9,082 nucleotides of DNA from an uncultured Woeseiaceae bacterium. Lineage in GTDB: Bacteria > Pseudomonadota > Gammaproteobacteria > Woeseiales > Woeseiaceae. Location of the stretch: assembly GCA_947259435.1 (NCBI GenBank), contig CAMYMP010000679.1, positions 1 to 9,082 of the forward strand. Direction: 5' to 3'. The position numbers and the translations under genes are program-made. Shown piece by piece: positions 1 to 4,842 of the stretch (the first letter of the stretch is position 1; each line of letters opens with the position of its first letter). The notes beneath the pieces were generated by a model. That model was not told the origin of the DNA, searched no databases, and was given only the letters and a program-made list of their open reading frames with translations.

Positions 1-94
1 GCTGTGCGATCGACAGGGTCAAATTTTCGAAGACGCGCGTCGAGCCGCGCCATATCGTGGCGTTGACTATGTCAATGAGCGGCGCAGTTTCCAT
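1..94 (-). CDS. ABC transporter ATP-binding protein, N-terminus only (truncated by window edge)
   Basis: The minus strand opens with ATG at 94 and stays open to the window edge, giving 31 codons. The product begins METAPLIDIVNATIWRGSTR and continues with VFENLTLSIA. The pattern 'L-(I/V)-x-(I/V)-x-N-A...R-G-x-T-R-V-F-x-x-L-(S/T)-L-x-I' is the usual first two beta strands of an ABC ATPase nucleotide-binding domain, just before the Walker A loop; Walker A lies outside the window. Such proteins hydrolyse ATP at the inner membrane face to power transport. The start codon is only 10 bp beyond the stop of the 177-residue membrane protein gene on the same strand, and no strong Shine-Dalgarno is visible, so translational coupling is likely. 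The substrate cannot be inferred. The family call rests on a short N-terminal match. Confidence 0.72.
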   Translation of the reverse strand, partial: METAPLIDIVNATIWRGSTRVFENLTLSIAQ

Positions 95-104
95 TGATGG
101 CGGT

Positions 105-638
105 CTAGAGCTCGTTGGTCAGCCGCGTCGGTTTCCAGGACTTGAAGGCCTCGTAGGCCGGTAATTCATCGGCGTCAATACATTCCTCCAACTTCTCGGC
201 CAGCCACTGGAACCACTCGAAAGCCTCCTTGTTTTCGGCCTGAGTCCGCAGGTCGCGGACCCAGTGCTCCAGTTTCCCCCACAGCACGACCGTCGTGGTG
301 CCGATCAGATTCCGCACGACGAGATAAGGCACGATGCGCTGAAACGTCATTACGCCGATGTTCTCCATCGTCGTGCTGATCAACATCGCATAGTGTTCGT
401 ATCCGGGGTACTGCGCCTCTAGCTCTTTGGCGCTGAGTCCGTCGGGAAGGTTCAGTACGGCCGCGTAAGCTCGCGTGAAATACGGGTTGCTGAACGAACG
501 AAAAACCTCGATTGCTGCAAGCTCCCGGCGCTGCTGGCGAAAGTTGCGTATTTGAAGCAGCGCAAATATCAGACCACCGATGACGATGAGTGCGCCGAGT
601 ATCTCGGCGATATTGGCTAGTTGGGTCAGGTCGGTCAT
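105..638 (-). CDS. Conserved hypothetical single-pass membrane protein (DUF4760-like)
   Basis: A 177-residue protein. Residues about 8-30 (LANIAEILGALIVIGGLIFA) form one transmembrane helix. A basic segment (RNFRQQRRE) follows and by the positive-inside rule should face the cytoplasm. The rest is soluble, mostly helical and rich in aromatic and acidic residues. The plan of an N-terminal helix plus a roughly 140-residue helical cytosolic domain resembles the DUF4760-type hypothetical proteins, but that is from memory of the family style, not a search. The ATG at 638 is well supported by an AAGGAAA Shine-Dalgarno about 5 bases upstream. It lies between the MATE exporter gene (57 bp upstream) and an ABC ATPase gene (10 bp downstream), all on the minus strand. 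No catalytic motif is visible, so no function is assigned. Confidence 0.82.
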   Translation of the reverse strand: MTDLTQLANIAEILGALIVIGGLIFALLQIRNFRQQRRELAAIEVFRSFSNPYFTRAYAAVLNLPDGLSAKELEAQYPGYEHYAMLISTTMENIGVMTFQRIVPYLVVRNLIGTTTVVLWGKLEHWVRDLRTQAENKEAFEWFQWLAEKLEECIDADELPAYEAFKSWKPTRLTNEL

Positions 639-695
639 GGGGCTTTCCTTTTTCTATTCATTCAGGGGAAATACTAATTAACCCGCGCACGATAT

Positions 696-2111
696 TCAGG
701 CCCTTCTGCACTTCCACGTGCCGCGACGGAATACGATAACGCTGAGCATAGTCATCAGCGATTCCGAGATGATGATCGCAAGAAAGACGCCGCTCGGACC
801 GAGCGAGACCTGCGTTGCCAGCCAATAGGCTAACGGAATCTGCAGCAGCCAGAAACAGACGAGATTGATTACGGTCGGTGTGAAGGTGTCACCGGCGCCG
901 TTGAGGGATTGAGTGATGATCATGCCCACCGCGTACATGGGAAAGCCCAGGCCGAGGATACGCAGGCAGTTCGACCCGTAGCGGAGAACCTCGGGGTCGC
1001 TCGAAAAGAGTCCGCTGATTACAGGCGCGAGTGCGACGATCAGGACGCCCATGCCGGTCATAAAGATCACGTTGTAACGCGAAGCCTGCCAGGCCGATTT
1101 TTCTGCTCGTTCAGGCTTGCCGGCGCCGAGGTTCTGACCGACAAGCGTTGCCGCTGCGTTGCCAAGGCCCCACGCGGGCAGCCAGATGAACTCGAGTATG
1201 CGCAGCGCGATCGTGTATGCGGCGATAGCTGTGCTGCCGTAAATCGCAACGATGCGCATGACGATGATCCAGCTTGTGGTCGAGATGAGGAACTGGCCAA
1301 CGCCTCCAACCGAAATGATCAACATTCTTGCGATAAGCGACGGCTCAATCGCGAGGTTGCGTATATGAAATTCAAGACGGCCACGGCCGTCAAGCAGGTA
1401 CCAGAGCTGATACAAGACACCGATGCCGCGGCCGATGGTCGTGGCGACCGCCGCACCCGTTACGCCCATCTCCGGAAATGGCCCGAGGCCAAAAATCAGG
1501 CAGGGATCGAGAACGATGTTCAGGCCATTGGCGAGCCACAGCGACCGCAACGCGACCGACGCGTCGCCGGCGCCACGAAACGCAGCATTGAGCAGGAACA
1601 AATACAGGATGCTAGCCGAGCCGCCCAGAAGCACGGCAGCGAATCCGGTGCCAGTGTCGACCACGCTGTCAGACGCGCCCATCAGTCGCAGCATGTCCTC
1701 GGCATAGACGGCGCCGGAAACGCCGATAATCAGTGACAGCAGCGCGCCAATCCAGATGGCCTGACCCGTGGCGCTCGCGGCCCTGTCGCGCCGCTGTGCG
1801 CCGACCCGGCGGGAGACCATCGCCGTGACGCCCATGCCGAGACCTACGGCGACCGCGTACAGCACCGTGATCAATGCCTCGGTGATGCCTACGGCAGCAA
1901 CCGCGTCGGTACCCAGGCGCGACACGAAAGCGATGTCGACCACTGCAAACACGGACTCCATCGACATTTCCAGCATCATCGGAACTGCCAGCAGGCCGAG
2001 CGCCCGACCCGTGTGGCCCGTCGTGTAATCCCTGTCGCTTTCGCGCAGCGACTCGCGCACAAAACTGACGGTTCGCTGCCAGGAAGATTCCCGTTGGGTG
2101 CTAAGATTCAT
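696..2111 (-). CDS. MATE family efflux transporter
   Basis: A 471-residue inner-membrane protein with about twelve hydrophobic segments, the usual length and topology of MATE (NorM/DinF-type) cation-coupled drug or metabolite antiporters. The N-terminal half has the family-typical run LGLLAVPMMLEMSMESVFAV followed by VDIAFVSRLG, then VGLGMGVTAMVSRRVGA. The second half repeats the fold (GVGQFLISTTSWIIVMRIVA; WGLGNAAATLVGQNLGAG). The reading frame also opens at a TTG at 2123, four codons further out; I prefer the ATG at 2111 because TTG is a rarer start and neither has a convincing Shine-Dalgarno. An amphipathic 35-residue N-terminal tail precedes the first helix. It is divergent from the 53-codon gene at 2140 and heads a minus-strand run with the 177-residue protein and an ABC ATPase. 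Substrate is unknown. Confidence 0.93.
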   Translation of the reverse strand: MNLSTQRESSWQRTVSFVRESLRESDRDYTTGHTGRALGLLAVPMMLEMSMESVFAVVDIAFVSRLGTDAVAAVGITEALITVLYAVAVGLGMGVTAMVSRRVGAQRRDRAASATGQAIWIGALLSLIIGVSGAVYAEDMLRLMGASDSVVDTGTGFAAVLLGGSASILYLFLLNAAFRGAGDASVALRSLWLANGLNIVLDPCLIFGLGPFPEMGVTGAAVATTIGRGIGVLYQLWYLLDGRGRLEFHIRNLAIEPSLIARMLIISVGGVGQFLISTTSWIIVMRIVAIYGSTAIAAYTIALRILEFIWLPAWGLGNAAATLVGQNLGAGKPERAEKSAWQASRYNVIFMTGMGVLIVALAPVISGLFSSDPEVLRYGSNCLRILGLGFPMYAVGMIITQSLNGAGDTFTPTVINLVCFWLLQIPLAYWLATQVSLGPSGVFLAIIISESLMTMLSVIVFRRGTWKCRRA

Positions 2112-2123
2112 AGGGTTGAACAA

Positions 2124-2133
2124 TTACCGGTAA
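2124..2133. promoter_or_regulatory. 10-bp perfect palindrome in a divergent start region
   Basis: TTACCGGTAA reads the same on both strands and sits between the divergent starts of the MATE gene (2111, or TTG 2123) and the 53-codon membrane protein gene (2140). It could be an operator for a dimeric regulator serving both genes. A 10-bp palindrome can arise by chance, and no matching second copy was noticed nearby, so this is a weak call. Confidence 0.25.
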
Positions 2134-2139
2134 ATCACC

Positions 2140-2301
2140 ATGCCCGAAGGACTATGGCCAATTCTTGTCATGATCTTCCTGATCATCGTTTATACGATCG
2201 CCAAGGTGATTGAGCACGTGCGCAAGAGCGAGGATCAGTGGCGGCAGGTGGACAAGAGCAAGCTTCGCGAATGGGACGACGACGACTGGCCCGACGACTG
2301 A
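2140..2301 (+). CDS. Small single-pass membrane protein, 53 aa, unknown function
   Basis: An ATG at 2140 opens a 53-codon frame ending in TGA at 2299-2301. The product starts MPEGLWPILVMIFLIIVYTI, a clean transmembrane helix at about residues 5-22. A charged amphipathic segment follows (AKVIEHVRKSEDQWRQVDKS), and the end is strongly acidic (REWDDDDWPDD). The order of short periplasmic N-terminus, helix and charged cytosolic tail is like that of PspB-type microproteins, but I see no specific family motif and do not claim homology. Support for coding comes from protein-like composition, sensible codon use, and the fact that it fills the gap between two confident genes without overlapping either. 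No good Shine-Dalgarno precedes it, and the start is only 28 bp from the divergent MATE ATG, so its promoter probably lies within the MATE 5' coding region or the transcript is nearly leaderless. Confidence 0.72.
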   Translation: MPEGLWPILVMIFLIIVYTIAKVIEHVRKSEDQWRQVDKSKLREWDDDDWPDD

Positions 2302-2426
2302 ATGTTGTGTCACCTGCCTGACTCAAATTCTAGACGCTACGCGCCAATCCTTCGACCCGCGAGGCGTTTTTCGATTAAACTAGCCCGCTTCCGAGATGAA
2401 GCACGTTTGCCGTTCGTACTTATTGC

Positions 2427-2430
2427 AGGG
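2427..2430 (+). promoter_or_regulatory. Ribosome binding site deciding the lipoprotein start
   Basis: AGGG lies 7 bases before the ATG at 2438. It selects this start over the in-frame ATG at 2396, which lacks such a site and would place 14 extra residues before a lipoprotein signal peptide. Confidence 0.6.
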
Positions 2431-2437
2431 CCGTCCT

Positions 2438-3355
2438 ATGTTCGAGTATTTCTATCCGAAGCTCAGATTGATGTTGGGTCTGGCGAGCCTGGCGCTTCTC
2501 GTGACGGCTTGCCAGCCGGATAATGCCGGGTCGCCAGGGCCGGACAAAGAGGCCGGGCGCAAAAATGTCGAGGCGATGTCCAGAGAGCACGCCGGCGACA
2601 CGTCCGAGCCCAGCGAGGGCGCGCAAATCGCCCCGCGACGTCCCGTGGTCGCGGAGCGACTGCCCTACGCCGAGGTGAATAATGAACTGGTCTACGGGCA
2701 CTTTGCGTTTCCTGCCGACATGATCGATCCGCTCCCAGCGGTCATCGTCATTCACGAATGGTGGGGTCTTAACGACAATATCCGTGCGGTAGCCGATCGA
2801 CTAGCGGGCGAAGGCTACATTGTGCTGGCCATCGATCTTTTCGGTGGCGAGACGGCGGAGACGCCCGACCAGGCCAGGCGGCAAATGCAGGCCGTCGTGG
2901 AAAACCCCGAACCGGCTTACGAGAACATTCGCCAGGCATATGATTTCGTGAATACCACGGCCGGCGCTCCGCGAACCGGTTCGCTGGGCTGGTGTTTCGG
3001 TGGCGGCTGGTCCCTGAATACGGCGATGTTGCTTCCTGACGAGCTGGATGCGGCTGTTATCTACTACGGTCAGGTAACTGAAGACGCGGACAGGCTTCAC
3101 GACATCGGCGCACCGATCCTGGGCCATTTCGGCGGCAAGGACCGGGGCATCCCGGTTGAATCCGTAAAACGATTCGAAGCAGCGCTGGAGCGCTTACGCA
3201 AAAAATACGAGATTCATATTTATCCGGACGCAAGCCATGCGTTCGCAAATCCCACCGGCAGGGCGTATGACAAAGAGGCGGCTGACGATGCCTGGGAGCG
3301 TACGCTCGAATTTCTTGGCGTTCATCTCGGTACGGACTCAGGTGACGACACCTGA
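2438..3355 (+). CDS. Dienelactone hydrolase family protein, predicted lipoprotein
   Basis: A 305-residue alpha/beta-hydrolase. Residues 1-24 are a lipoprotein signal peptide ending in the lipobox LVTA-Cys25; the residue after Cys is Gln, not Asp, which favours outer-membrane sorting. A polar, proline- and charge-rich linker (about 26-75) leads to a DLH domain (about 80-298). The expected active-site elements are present: HEWWG with Glu107, the nucleophile elbow G-W-Cys186-F-G-G, Asp235 in GGKDRGIP, and His267 in DASHAFANP. A Cys rather than Ser nucleophile is characteristic of true dienelactone hydrolases (carboxymethylenebutenolidase family). The true substrate is unknown; no aromatic-degradation genes are nearby, so a general esterase role is equally possible. 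A weak promoter candidate (TTCGAC at 2351, TAAACT at 2376, 19-bp spacer) lies in the 136-bp gap upstream. The last 34 bp overlap the convergent gene's 3' end. Confidence 0.92.
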   Translation: MFEYFYPKLRLMLGLASLALLVTACQPDNAGSPGPDKEAGRKNVEAMSREHAGDTSEPSEGAQIAPRRPVVAERLPYAEVNNELVYGHFAFPADMIDPLPAVIVIHEWWGLNDNIRAVADRLAGEGYIVLAIDLFGGETAETPDQARRQMQAVVENPEPAYENIRQAYDFVNTTAGAPRTGSLGWCFGGGWSLNTAMLLPDELDAAVIYYGQVTEDADRLHDIGAPILGHFGGKDRGIPVESVKRFEAALERLRKKYEIHIYPDASHAFANPTGRAYDKEAADDAWERTLEFLGVHLGTDSGDDT

Positions 3356-3876
3356 TCATTCGGCGTGTTGGATTCCGTGTCATTCATCCGGCACTGCAAA
3401 TCGACGCCCAGCGGCAGTGTCGCGTAAACGATTGACCGGGCGCTGTCGCCGGCACAGCGCAATGACAATTGAGCCGTCAGGACGTCATTCAGGTACAAAA
3501 CACTATCGCGGTTCGGCTTGCTATCATCTGCCTGGCAGAAATCATGTATCGCGATCGGAGCAATTTGCTGTTGCGGTACGGTCAGACTGATTTCGACACT
3601 TGCTTGGTGGTCTATGTCTTTGCCGCTATAGGTTTTGCGGGTATCTGCGACGCTGACTGAGATTGCTTCGGCCCGCATATTCGTTGCACACTGTGGCCCG
3701 ATCGTTAGCACATACTCAAGCGACGGTAACGATATCAGCCGACGATCGCCAGTTATCGGTTCAAGGACGACAACCGCCGCGTTCGCCTCGACCGAAACCA
3801 GGCCGACAATCTCGGTGTCTGCGGCGCTCGTCACAAAAGCCAGCGCAGCGACCAGCAAAATAGTTTGGCCATGCAT
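3322..3876 (-). CDS. Secreted protein of unknown function with four cysteines
   Basis: A 184-residue protein with a plausible Sec signal peptide (MHGQTILLVAALAFVTSAAD, cleavage around residue 19). The mature part is beta-rich in appearance. It contains four cysteines (in PQCAT, DFCQA, LRCAG and LQCRM), consistent with two periplasmic disulfides. The last 20 or so residues are polar and probably disordered. I do not recognise a family. The ATG at 3876 is the only start giving a whole signal peptide, although no clear Shine-Dalgarno precedes it. The gene is convergent with the dienelactone hydrolase gene, overlapping it by 34 bp at the 3' ends. It is divergent from the PGPGW gene across a 69-bp gap that must hold both promoters. 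The signal peptide and even cysteine number are the main arguments that it is real. Confidence 0.7.
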   Translation of the reverse strand: MHGQTILLVAALAFVTSAADTEIVGLVSVEANAAVVVLEPITGDRRLISLPSLEYVLTIGPQCATNMRAEAISVSVADTRKTYSGKDIDHQASVEISLTVPQQQIAPIAIHDFCQADDSKPNRDSVLYLNDVLTAQLSLRCAGDSARSIVYATLPLGVDLQCRMNDTESNTPNDQVSSPESVPR

Positions 3877-3945
3877 GCAACAAAGACTACGACAAGGCGG
3901 TCCTAAAACAAATGAAATTCGAGTGTGGCCGCCTGGGAATAAACC

Positions 3946-4215
3946 GTGATTGAGAAGACAATTCGCCTGACATATAAAGTTGCGCGCCGAATAGTGATCG
4001 CGGTACTGGGCACCACCGTGCTGGCCATCGGTATCGTCATGATCATCGCGCCAGGACCTGCGATCATCGTTATTCCGATCGGGCTTGCCATTCTGGGCAT
4101 TGAGTTCGCGTGGGCCCGGATCTGGCTAAAACATCTGCGCGAGACAATCAGCAACCACGTCAACAACCGTCGTGCACGCAAAGCCGAGAGGCATCGCAAT
4201 CGTGTGTCCCGTTAG
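3946..4215 (+). CDS. PGPGW-type small transmembrane protein
   Basis: An 89-residue membrane protein starting with GTG. An in-frame TAA two codons upstream (3940-3942) rules out any earlier start, and GGGA a few bases before serves as a modest Shine-Dalgarno. Residues about 15-35 (ARRIVIAVLGTTVLAIGIVM) form a first helix. A conserved loop-helix APGPAIIVIPIGLAILGIEF follows, then WAR and a basic, Arg/Lys-rich C-terminal tail that should face the cytoplasm. The G-x-x-x-(I/L)-x-x-P-G-P...P-(I/L)-G-L-x-(I/L)-L-(G/A)-x-E-(F/Y) pattern is that of the 'putative transmembrane protein (PGPGW)' family. In this copy the glycine-tryptophan part of the name motif is replaced by Ala-Ile. The molecular function of that family is not established. 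No terminator is visible directly after the stop on the plus strand. Confidence 0.88.
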   Translation: MIEKTIRLTYKVARRIVIAVLGTTVLAIGIVMIIAPGPAIIVIPIGLAILGIEFAWARIWLKHLRETISNHVNNRRARKAERHRNRVSR

Positions 4216-4264
4216 CTGGAACCGATAGACTGGCAGCCAACAAATAGAAACGGTCAAAAAGAAA

Positions 4265-4332
4265 GGCGCCGGAGAGCTGTAATCGAGTGACGAAACAGCG
4301 GGCCGATCCGACACGGAGCGGTCTCCGGCGCC
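4265..4332 (-). terminator. Branched stem with U-rich tail: probable intrinsic terminator or structured RNA 3' end
   Basis: An 11-bp perfect inverted repeat, GGCGCCGGAGA (4265-4275) and TCTCCGGCGCC (4322-4332), encloses 46 bases. Inside are two further small stems: GCTGT/ACAGC (4276-4280 with 4295-4299), adjacent to the outer stem, and TCCG-ACA-CGGA (4307-4317). On the minus strand the outer stem is followed at once by TTTCTTTTTG (4264-4255), the tail expected of a Rho-independent terminator. On the plus strand it is followed by CAAGGTTTTA, which fits poorly. The minus-strand reading fits a stop for the transcript carrying the 49-codon gene at 4504-4653. The interior is larger than in simple terminators, so it may instead be a stable three-way-junction RNA. 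Confidence 0.55.
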
Positions 4333-4342
4333 CAAGGTTTTA

Positions 4343-4398
4343 CGGCAGGGGGATGCCGCCGGGCTATCCAGGCCCGTTCATACCGGCAGTCCTGCCGG
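4343..4398. repeat. Cluster of three short hairpins in a gene-free stretch
   Basis: The gene-free bases 4216-4503 carry, besides the branched stem, three consecutive perfect hairpins: CGGCA/TGCCG (4343-4347 with 4354-4358), CGGGC/GCCCG (4360-4364 with 4372-4376), and CCGGCAG-TC-CTGCCGG (4383-4398). Frames crossing this stretch show no recognisable protein. The hairpins would lie in the 3' untranslated part of the minus-strand transcript. The third resembles REP-type palindromes in form, but no second copy is present in the window. Confidence 0.4.
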
Positions 4399-4503
4399 CG
4401 ATTTCCGGGGCTCGGTACCGGGCATTCGGGGGAGAGATTCCCGGTTCCATGTGCCACCGAAGTGGATTCGGGCGCGGTTTGGCTATTGCCATCCGCGCGC
4501 CTG

Positions 4504-4653
4504 TTAATTTGTGGCCGGGGCCTCGATTTTCAAGGTCGGGGTCCGTTCGCCTGCCTCGTCGGCGAGCGCCATATTGATGGCGGAAGAAACGCCGATCAGC
4601 ACGATCAGTGCGCCAAGCATCACCAGTCCTTTTTCAACTATTTTCGTGTACAT
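4504..4653 (-). CDS. 49-aa small membrane or secreted peptide under a sigma-54 promoter
   Basis: The minus strand has three ATGs in a row (4659, 4656, 4653) after AAAGGA. I choose the third because AGGA then lies at the ideal 6-base distance; the first would give 51 residues. The product starts MYTKIVEKGLVMLGALIVLI and continues GVSSAINMALA. A basic n-region, a hydrophobic stretch (residues 9-25) and M-A-L-A before Asp32 make either an uncleaved membrane anchor or a signal peptide cut after Ala31. Cutting would release an 18-residue peptide (DEAGERTPTLKIEAPATN). Stop is TAA at 4504-4506. I recognise no family. A sigma-54 promoter at 4714-4731 points at this gene, and enhancer-like sites plus the PAS/AAA+ regulator gene lie directly behind it, so it is most likely that regulator's target. 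The transcript probably continues to the branched terminator near 4255. Confidence 0.75.
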   Translation of the reverse strand: MYTKIVEKGLVMLGALIVLIGVSSAINMALADEAGERTPTLKIEAPATN

Positions 4654-4659
4654 CATCAT

Positions 4660-4665
4660 TCCTTT
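4660..4665 (-). promoter_or_regulatory. Shine-Dalgarno of the 49-codon gene
   Basis: AAAGGA on the minus strand. It directly abuts the first of three consecutive ATGs and stands 6 bases before the third, so it supports the start at 4653. Confidence 0.65.
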
Positions 4666-4713
4666 GGTTGTGCGGTCAGCATTTGCTGCGCGGTTACTCA
4701 GTTACCTGAGCTA

Positions 4714-4731
4714 TTGCACAAGCCGTGCCAA
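4714..4731 (-). promoter_or_regulatory. Sigma-54 (RpoN) -24/-12 promoter
   Basis: Read on the minus strand: TTGGCACG-GCTT-GTGCAA. It matches the consensus YTGGCACG-N4-TTGCW at every position except G for the first T of the -12 box. The invariant GG (4729-4728) and GC (4717-4716) are separated by exactly 10 bases. The expected start of transcription is near 4704, giving a leader of about 50 bases before the ATG at 4653. A 5-bp hairpin, CTCAG-TTAC-CTGAG (4697-4710), straddles that point. Sigma-54 promoters require an AAA+ activator, and one is encoded 112 bp away in the opposite direction. Confidence 0.82.
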
Positions 4732-4776
4732 CTTCAAAAATCTAGTGATAACAACCACTTGGCACAGAACACCGGA

Positions 4777-4831
4777 TTACGAAATTCCGTAATTTACGAA
4801 AAATCGTTATCAAGATCACGGAATTTCGTAT
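4777..4831. promoter_or_regulatory. Three enhancer-binding-protein sites (UAS array)
   Basis: Three related near-palindromes: TTACGAAATTCCGTAA (4777-4792), TTACGAAAAATCGTTA (4794-4809) and TCACGGAATTTCGTAT (4816-4831). Thirteen bases of site 1 (4778-4790) recur exactly, inverted, in site 3 (4818-4830). Centres are about 80, 97 and 119 bp upstream of the predicted sigma-54 start, the usual distance for activator sites. The TACGAAA/TTTCGTA halves resemble the E. coli FhlA site (CATTTCGTACGAAATG, from memory), and the adjacent regulator belongs to the FhlA/NorR-like type. Site 3 covers the likely -10 of the regulator gene, so autorepression is plausible. Confidence 0.75.
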
Positions 4832-4834
4832 AAA
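4829..4834 (+). promoter_or_regulatory. Possible -10 box of the regulator gene (leaderless start)
   Basis: TATAAA lies 8 bases before the ATG at 4843, so transcription would begin at or just before the start codon, and no Shine-Dalgarno is present. A -35 match at the right distance (around 4806-4811, GTTATC) is poor. The box overlaps the rightmost activator site. Confidence 0.35.
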
Positions 4835-4842
4835 CTGCCGCG

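Noticed and set aside
909..1736. A 275-codon plus-strand frame inside the MATE gene
   Set aside because: The product is hydrophilic and Arg/Asp/Ala-rich with no family signature, and it lies opposite confident transmembrane coding sequence.
2112..2123. TTG start at 2123 for the MATE gene
   Set aside because: A standard ATG lies four codons inside, and the TTG has no better ribosome site. Kept as a possible alternative only.
2396..2437. Longer start for the hydrolase at ATG 2396
   Set aside because: It would add 14 polar residues before a lipoprotein signal peptide, and the good Shine-Dalgarno serves the ATG at 2438.
4265..4332. The branched inverted repeat as an integron attC or other recombination site
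   Set aside because: No integrase, no core-site motif and no cassette-like gene order; the U-rich tail on the minus strand fits a transcript end better.
4759..4774. A second TTGGCAC on the plus strand as a sigma-54 promoter for the regulator
   Set aside because: Ten bases after GG the sequence is CG rather than the required GC, so the -12 element is missing.
4287..4833. Overlapping plus-strand frames (4287-4577, 4462-4833, 4511-4792) as genes
   Set aside because: They lack Shine-Dalgarno sites and recognisable composition. They run across the hairpins, the 49-codon minus-strand gene, the sigma-54 promoter and the activator sites, which explain the region better.
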